Assembly (NCBI RefSeq): GCF_907164555.1 | Contig: NZ_CAJQZC010000001.1 | Coordinates: forward strand, 434,001 to 498,000 | Source of the DNA: Paraburkholderia saeva | GTDB lineage: Bacteria; Pseudomonadota; Gammaproteobacteria; Burkholderiales; Burkholderiaceae | Direction of reading: 5' to 3' | Length of the DNA: 64,000 nt | Shown here: positions 9,767-18,083 of the stretch, piece after piece | Layout: each line of letters opens with the position of its first letter | Numbering within the stretch: the stretch's first letter is position 1 | Made by a program: the position numbers and the translations under genes | Notes under the pieces: model-generated | Database searches by the model: none | The model's input: only the letters and a program-made list of their open reading frames with translations | Told to the model about the DNA's origin: nothing

Positions 9767-10219
9767 TCAGGCGTCGGACGTGGCGCCCGCCTTCGCGTCG
9801 CGGTTGTCCTGTTTAACCTGCTGCCAGATCCGATACGCTTCCCACGCCGCAAATGCGACGCTGCCCCACTTGATGGCCGGCTTGGCACCGGCAGCGACCG
9901 TTGCACGGAGTGGTTTGGCGAGCAGCAGAGACGCGAGCGAACTCAGTAGCGGATATTGTTTGAGCAGGCCGGCGATACCAGCCGCGTTGCCTTTCGGCGC
10001 GCCCCAGCGCATTCCACCAAAGCCCGGGACAAAGAACTTGAGCCAGCTGAAGTGCGTCACGGCCTGGCGCAATTCCACAGTCGCCTGCACGAGTTCCATG
10101 CGTTCGACGTCCGCTCGCACGATCAGGATTTCCTTGCGTAGCGCGCGCAGGTGCGGCGCCGCCAGTTGCTTCGAAGCGCGCTTGCTGCGAAACGTGTGGT
10201 CTGGGTGCAGTTGGCTCAT
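9767..10219 (-). CDS. YqjK/DUF3318-like protein
   Basis: A 150-residue protein, basic at the N-terminus, with a helical charged region (about residues 20-55) and a hydrophobic stretch YPLLSSLASLLLAKPLRA followed by an amphipathic tail. It is third in a minus-strand set after a DUF883 protein and a YqjE-type protein, matching the E. coli order yqjD-yqjE-yqjK. Function is unknown; the position suggests a membrane-associated stress or stationary-phase role. It runs convergent to the pilin cluster, with 109 bases between stops. Confidence 0.65.
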   Translation of the reverse strand: MSQLHPDHTFRSKRASKQLAAPHLRALRKEILIVRADVERMELVQATVELRQAVTHFSWLKFFVPGFGGMRWGAPKGNAAGIAGLLKQYPLLSSLASLLLAKPLRATVAAGAKPAIKWGSVAFAAWEAYRIWQQVKQDNRDAKAGATSDA

Positions 10220-10300
10220 GTTCGGTCGAAGGCGTCTAAAGGAAGTGAGGGGAGTCGGGGAGGTCGGAACAAGGCCCGCAGAACGTCGGCCGGGCTCGCC

Positions 10301-10687
10301 TCACTGCTTGCGGAACATCTCTCGGTCTTTCTCGAACTCGTTCAGTGTGGCTTCGAAAACGACAGGCGCGTTGTGCAGGCTGTTGCGGGCTTTCAACCCG
10401 CAAATGAGCGCGGCCAGCGCATACACCGCTGTGATGCCAGCCAGCGATTGCCAGCGATACGTATCCCAGAACGTGATGGCGATCAGCGCAGTCAGCGCGA
10501 TGAGTGCCATGGTTGCCAGCATCATGGCCGCGAGACCAAGAAACAGTACGGCGAGCAGGCGATCTTTTTCCTCGGCCAGTTCAATGCCGATCAGCTCGAG
10601 CCGCGTCTGCAGGATCGCAAACACTGAGCTGATGATGCGGCGTACCGGACCGTGGTCAGCGCGCTGCGATGGGTTGTCGATCGTCAT
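10301..10687 (-). CDS. YqjE-type 'phage holin family' membrane protein
   Basis: A 128-residue protein with an N-terminal soluble helix (RIISSVFAILQTRLELIGIELAEE split by the membrane boundary), two membrane helices at about residues 45-75 and 80-95, and a charged C-terminus. The family is labelled holin-like in databases, but members occur outside phages beside DUF883 proteins, as in E. coli yqjE. The ATG at 10685-10687 is preferred over upstream starts because the family begins just before the conserved RLELIGIELAEEK segment. Confidence 0.75.
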   Translation of the reverse strand: MTIDNPSQRADHGPVRRIISSVFAILQTRLELIGIELAEEKDRLLAVLFLGLAAMMLATMALIALTALIAITFWDTYRWQSLAGITAVYALAALICGLKARNSLHNAPVVFEATLNEFEKDREMFRKQ

Positions 10688-10813
10688 AACTTTCGCGCGG
10701 TGCGCATGGGGAGGCGGAAGATACGCCAGAAGAGGCGGACCGGCCAGGGCTGCGCCGGTCAACCGTGTCGGAAGTGCGCGGGACGCGAGTCCGGCGGCAA
10801 CTGCCGTAACTGC

Positions 10814-11089
10814 TTATTTGCGATTGATCAACAGCCCGACCAGCACGCCCACGCCAGCGGCAATACCAATCGATGCCCACGGATGCTCGTGAACGTAGTC
10901 GTCGGTGGCGCGCGCCGCTTTCTTGCCCTTCTCGACGACGACGACCTGGACGTCCGCAGCCTTTTCCTTGGCCTGCTTCAGGCGTGTGAGCGCCGTTTCA
11001 CGGAGTTCCGAAGCGCGCTCGCCGGTTGCGCTTGCCGCCTGCTTCAGCAGGTCCTCTGCGTCCGCGAGGACGTTTTTGATATCCGACAT
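10814..11089 (-). CDS. DUF883 (YqjD/ElaB) ribosome-associated membrane protein
   Basis: A 91-residue protein with a long charged helix (residues 1-65, rich in Ala, Lys, Glu) and a C-terminal membrane anchor ASIGIAAGVGVLVGLLINRK. In E. coli, YqjD and ElaB are tail-anchored proteins that bind ribosomes in stationary phase. The start MSDIKN is supported by AAGGAGAG six bases upstream; an earlier in-frame ATG at 11137 lacks comparable support. It heads the yqjD-yqjE-yqjK-like set. Confidence 0.82.
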   Translation of the reverse strand: MSDIKNVLADAEDLLKQAASATGERASELRETALTRLKQAKEKAADVQVVVVEKGKKAARATDDYVHEHPWASIGIAAGVGVLVGLLINRK

Positions 11090-11368
11090 CAATCTCTCCT
11101 TGTTAACTTCCGACATTGACAGCTCCGTTCGTGGCACGTTACGCGTGAATCGTAACTAAAGAAACGACCGCTGGCGAGCGTAGCGCACTGCATACCCGAC
11201 ATGGCTGCAGGAACCGTTCCCGACACGCGGACTGCCGCTTGACCAAATCAGACAACGTGGCGCGCCGCGTCAGCTGCACGTCATCCGGGTTTCCGATTGA
11301 GTTGATGTGGCCCGTTAAGTTTCGTCCAATTCGGAGGAAATTACAAAAATTCATAAAGGAGTGACGCA
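11090..11368. other. Intergenic region between the yqjD-like and peroxiredoxin genes
   Basis: This region must hold the divergent promoters of the two transcripts. I see no OxyR-like or other clear operator, and no further gene. Confidence 0.5.
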
Positions 11369-11458
11369 ATGTTCGTTCATTGTGCATGGCGGCTCCCGTA
11401 TGCTCTAACTTTCCTGGGTACCGCAGCGCAGGACGCGTGCGGATCATTCGAACCGTAA
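11369..11458 (+). CDS. 29-residue leader ORF upstream of the peroxiredoxin gene
   Basis: A short frame encoding MFVHCAWRLPYALTFLG followed by twelve further residues, with two cysteines (5 and 24). It is preceded by a very strong ribosome binding site, AAAGGAG, eight bases before the ATG. Its stop TAA at 11456-11458 sits against the AAAGGAGG sequence that serves the peroxiredoxin start at 11469, so the two could be translationally coupled. I do not recognise the peptide. It could be a regulatory leader or a small protein, or a chance ORF with a good ribosome site. Confidence 0.45.
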   Translation: MFVHCAWRLPYALTFLGTAAQDACGSFEP

Positions 11459-11468
11459 AGGAGGCACC

Positions 11469-12107
11469 ATGAGTCTACGTCTGGGCGACGTCGCACCGGA
11501 TTTCGAGCAGGATTCCAGCATTGGACGCATCAAGTTCCACGAATGGCTGGGCGACAGCTGGGGCGTGCTGTTTTCCCACCCGGCCGACTTCACGCCGGTC
11601 TGCACGACCGAACTCGGCCTGACGGCGAAGCTCGCCAGTGAGTTCGAAAAGCGTAACGTGAAGACGATTGCGCTGTCGGTCGACAGTGCCGAGTCGCACA
11701 AGGAGTGGATCAAGGACATCAACGAAACGCAGGCTGCCGGTGTCGGCTTCCCGATTCTGGCCGACGGTGACCGCAAGGTGTCCGAGCTTTACGACATGAT
11801 TCACCCGAATGCGAGCGAAACGTTCACGGTCCGGTCGCTCTTCGTGATCGATCCGAAGAAGAAGGTGCGTCTCACGATCACCTATCCGGCCAGTACGGGT
11901 CGCAATTTCGACGAAGTGCTGCGCGTGATCGACTCGCTTCAGCTCACCGATAGCCACTCGGTCGCGACGCCGGGCAACTGGAAGCAGGGCGACGACGTGG
12001 TGATCGTGCCTTCGTTGAAGGATGAAGAGGTCATCAAGCAGAAATTCCCGAAGGGCTACAAGGCGCTGCGCCCGTATCTGCGTATGACGCCGCAGCCGAA
12101 CAGGTAA
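11469..12107 (+). CDS. 1-Cys (Prx6-type) peroxiredoxin
   Basis: Thiol peroxidase that reduces hydrogen peroxide and organic peroxides in the cytoplasm. The 212-residue protein has the peroxidatic cysteine at 45 in HPADFTPVCTTELG, and I find no other cysteine, so it belongs to the 1-Cys Prx6 group and needs an external thiol. The C-terminal dimerisation arm ends KGYKALRPYLRMTPQP. The ribosome binding site AAAGGAGG lies six bases before the ATG. A bidirectional terminator follows. Confidence 0.93.
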   Translation: MSLRLGDVAPDFEQDSSIGRIKFHEWLGDSWGVLFSHPADFTPVCTTELGLTAKLASEFEKRNVKTIALSVDSAESHKEWIKDINETQAAGVGFPILADGDRKVSELYDMIHPNASETFTVRSLFVIDPKKKVRLTITYPASTGRNFDEVLRVIDSLQLTDSHSVATPGNWKQGDDVVIVPSLKDEEVIKQKFPKGYKALRPYLRMTPQPNR

Positions 12108-12175
12108 GGCGAGGCTCGCCGGAGAGTTTACGGATTGACGCATTCGCTCGCAAGGCAATAGGCCAGCAAGAAGAC

Positions 12176-12211
12176 AAAACCCCGCTTCCGTAACCGGAAG
12201 GCGGGGGTTTT
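12176..12211. terminator. Bidirectional rho-independent terminator
   Basis: AAAACCCCGCTTCCG (12176-12190), a TAAC loop, and CGGAAGGCGGGGGTTTT (12195-12211) form a strong stem with A/T tracts on both sides. It lies between the convergent peroxiredoxin and gcdH genes and can serve both. Confidence 0.9.
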
Positions 12212-12241
12212 CTTACGCAGGGAGCCAGACAACGGCAAAAA

Positions 12242-13432
12242 TCAGAAAAACGCCTGAATTCCCGTCTGCGCGCGGCCAAGAATCAGCGCGTGAATGTCGT
12301 GCGTGCCTTCGTACGTGTTGACCACCTCGAGGTTCACGAGGTGGCGCGCGATACCGAATTCGTCCGAAATACCGTTGCCACCAAGCATGTCGCGTGCGAG
12401 ACGCGCGATGTCGAGCGCCTTGCCGCACGAGTTGCGCTTCATGATCGACGTGATCTCGACGGCGGCCGTGCCTTCGTCTTTCATACGGCCTAGCCGGAGC
12501 ACGCCTTGCAGGCCAAGCGTGATTTCGGTCTGCATGTCGGCGAGTTTTTTCTGGATCAACTGGTTCGCGGCGAGGGGCCGGCCGAACTGCTTGCGGTCGA
12601 GCACGTACTGACGTGCCGTGAACCAGCACGACTCAGCGGCGCCGAGCGCGCCCCACGCGATGCCGTAGCGTGCCGAATTCAGACACGTGAACGGACCACG
12701 CAGTCCCTTCACGTTCGGCAGCATGTTTTCTTCGGGAACAAACACTTCGTCCATCACGACTTCGCCGGTGATCGACGCGCGCAGGCCGACCTTGCTGTGG
12801 ATCGGGGGCGCCGTCAAACCCTTCCAGCCCTTCTCCAGGATGAAGCCACGGATCTCGTCCTTGCCGTCTTCCTCGAGCTTGGCCCACACGACGAACACGT
12901 CGGCGATCGGCGAGTTCGTGATCCACATCTTTGAGCCGGACAGCGAGAAACCGCCGTCGACTTTCTTTGCCCGCGTAACCATGCTGCCCGGATCGGAACC
13001 ATGGTTCGGCTCGGTGAGGCCAAAGCAGCCGATCCATTCGCCGGAGGCGAGCTTCGGCAGGTACTTCGACTTCTGCGCCTCGGAGCCGAACTCGAAGATC
13101 GGCACCATGACGAGCGACGACTGCACCGACATCATCGACCGGTAGCCAGAGTCCACGCGCTCCACTTCGCGCGCGATCAGCCCGTAGCTGACGTAGTTCA
13201 GGCCAGGGCCGCCATATTGCTCGGGAATCGTCGGGCCGAGGAGGCCCAGTTCACCCATCTCACGGAAGATCTCGATGTCGGTCTTTTCATGGCGGAACGC
13301 TTCGAGCACGCGCGGCGCGAGCCGGTCCTGCGAGTATGCGGCAGCGGCGTCGCGCACCATGCGCTCGTCTTCGCCCAGCTGCTGATCGAGGAGCAGCGGG
13401 TCTTCCCAATGAAAATGCGCGGCCTCAGCCAT
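12242..13432 (-). CDS. gcdH: Glutaryl-CoA dehydrogenase
   Basis: FAD acyl-CoA dehydrogenase that oxidises and decarboxylates glutaryl-CoA to crotonyl-CoA in lysine and tryptophan degradation. The 396-residue product begins [19 protein letters not shown] and carries ACAD signatures ([26 protein letters not shown]) and the catalytic glutamate at about residue 375 in [17 protein letters not shown], the motif characteristic of glutaryl-CoA dehydrogenases. The frame continues upstream to 14137 but that part is antisense to the regulator. The ATG at 13430-13432 follows a GGAGAG ribosome site. An IclR regulator is divergent. Confidence 0.96.
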   Translation of the reverse strand: MAEAAHFHWEDPLLLDQQLGEDERMVRDAAAAYSQDRLAPRVLEAFRHEKTDIEIFREMGELGLLGPTIPEQYGGPGLNYVSYGLIAREVERVDSGYRSMMSVQSSLVMVPIFEFGSEAQKSKYLPKLASGEWIGCFGLTEPNHGSDPGSMVTRAKKVDGGFSLSGSKMWITNSPIADVFVVWAKLEEDGKDEIRGFILEKGWKGLTAPPIHSKVGLRASITGEVVMDEVFVPEENMLPNVKGLRGPFTCLNSARYGIAWGALGAAESCWFTARQYVLDRKQFGRPLAANQLIQKKLADMQTEITLGLQGVLRLGRMKDEGTAAVEITSIMKRNSCGKALDIARLARDMLGGNGISDEFGIARHLVNLEVVNTYEGTHDIHALILGRAQTGIQAFF

Positions 13433-13516
13433 GATGTATCTCTCCTGATTTCTGCTTGACGCGAGTTCTGCTATGCGGAACAATGTTTTGCAAATGAGAC
13501 CTGAGTGTATCACCCG

Positions 13517-14302
13517 ATGACAACTGCATCTACCCCCTCTGACCCGCTCGACGATCGCAAATTCGTCGTTGCGCTCGCGCGTGGCCTGGAACTGCTGCGC
13601 GCGTTCCGGCCAGGCGAATCGATGCTTGGGAACCGCGATTTTGTCGAACGCACGGGGCTGCCGAAGGCGACGGTCAACCGGCTTGCCTATACGCTCACGG
13701 TGCTGGGCTATCTGCGCCTCGACGAGTCGGTCGGCAAGTACGCGCTCGATGCGGGCGTGCTGTCGCTGGGGTTTGCGCTGCTGTCGGGCACCGACACGCT
13801 TGAACTCGCGCGGCCGCACATGCGTGCGTTCGCGCGCGAGGTGGGCGCGGCGGTGTCGCTGGGTTGCCGCGATGGTCTCGACATGATCTATCTCGACACG
13901 ATCCGCAGCGAGACCGCGCTGACGCTCGGGCTCGCGTCGGGTTCCCGGCTGTCGATGCTGACGAGTTCGATGGGGCGCGCGTATCTTGCGGTCCAGCCGC
14001 CCGATGTGAGGGCCGCGCTGCTCGCGGAACTCGGAAAGGCTGCGGGCAGGGAGGGCGCTGCGATGCTGGCCGATACACAGCGCGAGATCGACACTTTCAT
14101 GCGCGAAGGCTGCTGCTATTCGTTTCGCGACTGGCACGACGACGTGAACGCGGTGGCCGTGCCATTTCGCGAGCCGCGCGACGGAAGATGGCTGGTGCTG
14201 AGTTGCAGCGGGCCGGCTTCTTCGATGGGCGAAGCCGTGTTTCGCGATACGGTCGCGCCGCGGCTAAAGTCGCTCGCGCGGCGGCTGGGCGATACGGCGT
14301 GA
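13517..14302 (+). CDS. IclR-family regulator, probable regulator of gcdH
   Basis: A protein of about 261 residues with an N-terminal winged helix-turn-helix ([19 protein letters not shown], split across residues 40-60) and a C-terminal IclR effector domain that includes SCSGPASSM. It is divergent from gcdH with 84 bases between starts, the arrangement expected of a local regulator, so control of glutarate/lysine catabolism is inferred. An in-frame GTG at 13505 gives four extra residues; the ATG at 13517 is preferred. No clear palindrome was identified in the shared promoter. Confidence 0.85.
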   Translation: MTTASTPSDPLDDRKFVVALARGLELLRAFRPGESMLGNRDFVERTGLPKATVNRLAYTLTVLGYLRLDESVGKYALDAGVLSLGFALLSGTDTLELARPHMRAFAREVGAAVSLGCRDGLDMIYLDTIRSETALTLGLASGSRLSMLTSSMGRAYLAVQPPDVRAALLAELGKAAGREGAAMLADTQREIDTFMREGCCYSFRDWHDDVNAVAVPFREPRDGRWLVLSCSGPASSMGEAVFRDTVAPRLKSLARRLGDTA

Positions 14303-14359
14303 CGCAGGCGCTGGCAGCCCCATCGGGTCAACAAACCCCAAGGCCTGGCAACACATCAG

Positions 14360-15229
14360 TCAGACCGCCCGGTCGTGCGTTTCGAACAGCGGACCTTGAA
14401 CAAACCGCACGTCATATTGTTGCAACAGGTCGAACTGGTTCTCGTCCGTGACGTGGTCGAAGATGAGGGGAATCTTCAGTCGTCCCGCGTAGCCGACGAG
14501 CGGCTTCACGGTCGCTTCCCTCAACGCCGTGCCGGCATCCATCTTGATGAAATCGAGCCGCGTATCCGAGACGGCCAGAATCTGGCCGGCATTCTGCAGG
14601 TTCCCCGCCACCTTGAAGCCGTAGCGCTGATAACTCTTCGTGAGATAACCGAGGAAGGTCCGGTGCGCGACCGCCGCCGAAGGCAGCTCGATCACCACGC
14701 GCGCCGGATTCAGACCGAACGAGATGAGCACGCTCGAAAAGTGCTTTCCGTGGTCGTACTTCACGCTCTTCAGAAGTCGCTCGTGCACGCGCAAAAACAG
14801 CAGCCCGTGGCGCTGCGCACCGAAGAAATTGATTGCGTGCAGCGCCCGTGACATACGGTCGATCGCGACCAGCTCAGGGGCGTCGTCAATTTCATCGAAC
14901 GGATCGAACGGCGTGCTATCGATGCGCTGTGTGACCGCCTGCACACCCAGTTCATCGCCGAAGCGGTCGACGCTGCCCGGCGCCGTCGAAAGCGACTGCG
15001 CCAGCGCATGCACGCTGATGTCGAAAATCGGTTCGTAGCGGCTGATGATCACGAGATCGTCGAGGCGGGCGATCGCATGATCGTGCTGCTCGCCGGTCCC
15101 CATCTCGACGTGCTCGCCGAGGAACGGATGCTCGGCGGCGCGGGAGACAAGCTCAGGAATGGTCGGCGGAATCATGAGTTCGCGTGGTGGCCGTTGACGG
15201 CGCATCGAGTAGGGCGGCACGGGCCGCAT
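14360..15229 (-). CDS. Degenerate EAL-domain protein
   Basis: A protein of about 289 residues resembling the EAL domain of the YuxH type. The usual PIFD region is present as YEPIFDIS, but the metal-binding glutamate of the EAL motif appears replaced (AQSL) and the DDFGTG loop is not recognisable (VAGNLQNAG). Parts that remain are VVIELPSAAV, FIKMDAG and FVQGPLFE. It is therefore probably not an active c-di-GMP phosphodiesterase and may bind nucleotide or protein instead. The start is uncertain: ATGs at 15307, 15229 and 15175 are all in frame. Confidence 0.75.
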   Translation of the reverse strand: MRPVPPYSMRRQRPPRELMIPPTIPELVSRAAEHPFLGEHVEMGTGEQHDHAIARLDDLVIISRYEPIFDISVHALAQSLSTAPGSVDRFGDELGVQAVTQRIDSTPFDPFDEIDDAPELVAIDRMSRALHAINFFGAQRHGLLFLRVHERLLKSVKYDHGKHFSSVLISFGLNPARVVIELPSAAVAHRTFLGYLTKSYQRYGFKVAGNLQNAGQILAVSDTRLDFIKMDAGTALREATVKPLVGYAGRLKIPLIFDHVTDENQFDLLQQYDVRFVQGPLFETHDRAV

Positions 15230-15317
15230 GTCTCGATGGTAGCAGCGTGCGTGCCGGGGGCATGAACAAAATGCTGATATCGATATCGTCACAGTCACCG
15301 CCGGCAAGGGTTTACGT

Positions 15318-15355
15318 TAGTTTCACTATTCGTAATTAGTTTTACCATACGTAAA
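15318..15355 (+). promoter_or_regulatory. Tandem 19-bp operator-like repeat before hmgA
   Basis: Two adjacent copies fit TAGTTTYACYATWCGTAAW, at 15318-15336 and 15337-15355. The second contains the perfect inverted repeat TTTAC-N5-GTAAA (15341-15355) and the first a weaker version. They lie 47 bases before the hmgA ATG, in an A/T-rich island. A dimeric regulator binding twice on nearly the same face of the helix is the likely explanation. Confidence 0.6.
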
Positions 15356-15401
15356 TTGAAACGGGGGACGCGACATCGATCGCTATTCCAGGAGAATCCG
15401 C

Positions 15402-16724
15402 ATGAGCCATTCCACGCGACACGAGATCGAAGCAGGCTACCAGTCCGGCTTCGGCAACGAATTCGCGACCGAGGCGTTACCCGGCGCGCTGCCGTCGGGG
15501 CGCAACTCGCCGCAGCGCGCGCCTTACGGGCTGTACACCGAGCAGCTTTCGGGCACCGCCTTCACGGCGCCGCGCGGACACAATCACCGCTCGTGGCTGT
15601 ACCGCATCCGGCCGGCGGCTGTGCATCAGCCGTTCACGCCGATCCCGTCGCACCGGCTCGTCGCGAATTTCGCCGACGTGCCGCCGACGCCGCCCAACCA
15701 GCTGCGCTGGGACCCGTTGCCGATGGCCGCCGAGCCGACCGACTTCATCGACGGCTGGGTGACGATGGCCGGTAACGGGTCGGCGGAAAGCATGAACGGT
15801 TGTGCGATTCACGTGTACGCGGCGAATACTTCGATGAAAGACCGCTACTTCTACACGGCCGATGGCGAGCTGCTGATCGTGCCGCAGGAAGGGCGTCTCT
15901 CCATTGCGACGGAACTCGGGCGCATCGATCTCGAGCCGTTCGAGATCGCGGTGATTCCACGCGGCGTGCGATTCTCGGTGACGTTGCCCGACGGTGCCGC
16001 GCGCGGCTATATCTGCGAGAACTTCGGCGCGCAGTTGCGCCTGCCGGATCTCGGGCCGATCGGCTCGAACGGCCTCGCGAACCCGCGCGACTTCCTGACG
16101 CCCCATGCCGCATGGGAAGACCGCGAAGGCGCGTTCGAACTCGTCGCCAAGATGAACGGACACCTGTGGCGCGCGGACATCGGGCATTCGCCGCTCGACG
16201 TGGTCGCGTGGCACGGCAACTACGCGCCGTACAAGTACGACCTGCGGCGCTTCAACACGATTGGCTCGATCAGCTTCGATCATCCGGACCCGTCGATCTT
16301 TCTCGTGCTGCAGGCGCAAAGCGATACGCCGGGCGTCGATACGATCGACTTCGTGATCTTTCCGCCGCGCTGGCTGGCGGCCGAAAATACGTTTCGGCCG
16401 CCCTGGTTTCACCGCAACGTCGCGAGCGAATTCATGGGTCTCGTGCATGGCGTGTACGACGCGAAGGCGGAAGGCTTCGTGCCGGGCGGCGCGAGCCTGC
16501 ATAACTGCATGTCGGGGCACGGCCCGGATGCGGAGACCTTCGAAAAGGCGTCGCACAGCGACACATCCAAGCCGAACAAGGTCGGCGACACGATGGCCTT
16601 TATGTTCGAAACCCGCACGCTCATCAAGCCGACGCGTTTCGCGCTCGAAACCGCGCAGCTTCAGGCGCATTACTTCGAGTGCTGGCAGGGTCTCAGGAAA
16701 CACTTCAATCCGGAGCAACGATGA
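15402..16724 (+). CDS. hmgA: Homogentisate 1,2-dioxygenase
   Basis: Iron(II) dioxygenase that opens the ring of homogentisate to maleylacetoacetate in tyrosine and phenylalanine degradation. The 440-residue protein starts [20 protein letters not shown] and shows the family blocks [37 protein letters not shown] and [15 protein letters not shown], which hold the iron-binding His and Glu residues. A GGAGAA ribosome site precedes the ATG. fahA begins in its stop codon (ATGA), so the two are one transcript. No maleylacetoacetate isomerase gene is adjacent. Confidence 0.97.
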   Translation: MSHSTRHEIEAGYQSGFGNEFATEALPGALPSGRNSPQRAPYGLYTEQLSGTAFTAPRGHNHRSWLYRIRPAAVHQPFTPIPSHRLVANFADVPPTPPNQLRWDPLPMAAEPTDFIDGWVTMAGNGSAESMNGCAIHVYAANTSMKDRYFYTADGELLIVPQEGRLSIATELGRIDLEPFEIAVIPRGVRFSVTLPDGAARGYICENFGAQLRLPDLGPIGSNGLANPRDFLTPHAAWEDREGAFELVAKMNGHLWRADIGHSPLDVVAWHGNYAPYKYDLRRFNTIGSISFDHPDPSIFLVLQAQSDTPGVDTIDFVIFPPRWLAAENTFRPPWFHRNVASEFMGLVHGVYDAKAEGFVPGGASLHNCMSGHGPDAETFEKASHSDTSKPNKVGDTMAFMFETRTLIKPTRFALETAQLQAHYFECWQGLRKHFNPEQR

Positions 16725-18031
16725 GCGCATCGGGCGATCTTCAGGCGACGCGCGACGCGTCCCGCAAATGCTGGCTGGAAACCGCGAACGACCCGCAGTG
16801 CGATTTTCCGATCCAGAACCTGCCATTCGGCATCTTCAGCGACACGCGTAACCCAACGCCCCGGGCTGGCATTGCAATCGGCGATTGTGTCGTCGATCTT
16901 TCCGCGCTTGAAGCGGCCGGCTTGCTGACGCTTCCCGCTGGCGGGAGAGCCGTGTTCACGCGGGATTCGCTCAACGATTTCATCGCGCTCGGCCGCGAAG
17001 TGTGGCGCAGCGTGCGCATCCAGTTGAGCGCGCTGCTCGCACGCGAAACCGCGAGTTCCGCGCTGCGCGACGACCCGGCGTTGCGGACGCGCGCGCTGAT
17101 TCCGCTCGCGGACGCCACGCTCCATCTGCCGGTCGAGATTCCGGGCTACACGGATTTCTACTCGTCGAAGGAACACGCGACGAACGTCGGTTCGATGTTC
17201 CGCGATCCGAAGAACGCGCTGCTGCCGAACTGGTCGGAGATGCCGATCGGCTATAACGGACGGGCGTCGTCGGTGGTGGTGAGCGGCACGCCGGTGCGCC
17301 GCCCGAACGGCCAGCTGAAGCGGCCCGACGCGGAGCGCCCGGTGTTCGGCGCGTGCCGCAAGCTCGATATCGAACTGGAGACCGGCTTCATCATCGGACG
17401 CGGTAACGCGCTCGGTGAACCGGTCGCGTGCGAGGATGCCGAGTCGCGCATTTTCGGCATGGTGCTCCTGAACGACTGGAGCGCCCGCGACATCCAGCAA
17501 TGGGAATACGTACCGCTCGGCCCATTCAACTCAAAGACCTTCGCGACGACGATCTCGCCGTGGATCGTCACGCTCGATGCGCTCGAACCGTTTCGCGTCG
17601 CGCAGCCGGTGCAGGCACCGAAGCCGCTCGATTACCTTCGTCACGCCGGCGAGCATGCGTTCGAAATCGCGCTGGAAGTGACGCTGCGTCCACAAAACGC
17701 CCCGCAGCCGACGACCATTTCGCGCACGAACTTCAGGCACATGTACTGGACGATGGCGCAGCAGCTGGCGCATCACACGGTGTCGGGGTGTAACACCCGC
17801 GTCGGCGACCTGATGGGCTCGGGCACGATCAGCGGGCCGGCTGACGACGCGTTCGGCAGTCTGCTGGAGCTGACCTGGAACGGGCAGAAGCCGCTGGAAC
17901 TGAACGGCGGCGGCACGCGCACGTTTATCGAGGACGGCGATGAGCTGACGCTCTCGGGCTGGTGTCAGGGCGACGGCTATCGCGTCGGCTTTGGGCCGTG
18001 CGTGGGGGAAATCCTGCCGGCGCATCGCTGA
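16721..18031 (+). CDS. fahA: Fumarylacetoacetase
   Basis: Last enzyme of the homogentisate pathway, cleaving fumarylacetoacetate to fumarate and acetoacetate. The 436-residue product has the N-terminal FAA domain and the C-terminal catalytic domain with metal and active-site segments [24 protein letters not shown] and [19 protein letters not shown]. It overlaps the hmgA stop by four bases. It converges on the next gene with only 52 bases between stops, and no obvious terminator is seen there. Confidence 0.96.
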   Translation: MSASGDLQATRDASRKCWLETANDPQCDFPIQNLPFGIFSDTRNPTPRAGIAIGDCVVDLSALEAAGLLTLPAGGRAVFTRDSLNDFIALGREVWRSVRIQLSALLARETASSALRDDPALRTRALIPLADATLHLPVEIPGYTDFYSSKEHATNVGSMFRDPKNALLPNWSEMPIGYNGRASSVVVSGTPVRRPNGQLKRPDAERPVFGACRKLDIELETGFIIGRGNALGEPVACEDAESRIFGMVLLNDWSARDIQQWEYVPLGPFNSKTFATTISPWIVTLDALEPFRVAQPVQAPKPLDYLRHAGEHAFEIALEVTLRPQNAPQPTTISRTNFRHMYWTMAQQLAHHTVSGCNTRVGDLMGSGTISGPADDAFGSLLELTWNGQKPLELNGGGTRTFIEDGDELTLSGWCQGDGYRVGFGPCVGEILPAHR

Positions 18032-18083
18032 TCCGGCCGACCTTTGCCAGTTGGCTGCCGCCTGCCGCCCGCCGCCCGCGCCA

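Noticed and set aside
10301..10687. Holin-like gene as a sign of a prophage
   Set aside because: No lysin, capsid, integrase or attachment site is near; the neighbours are DUF883 and YqjK-like genes, so this is the YqjE family.
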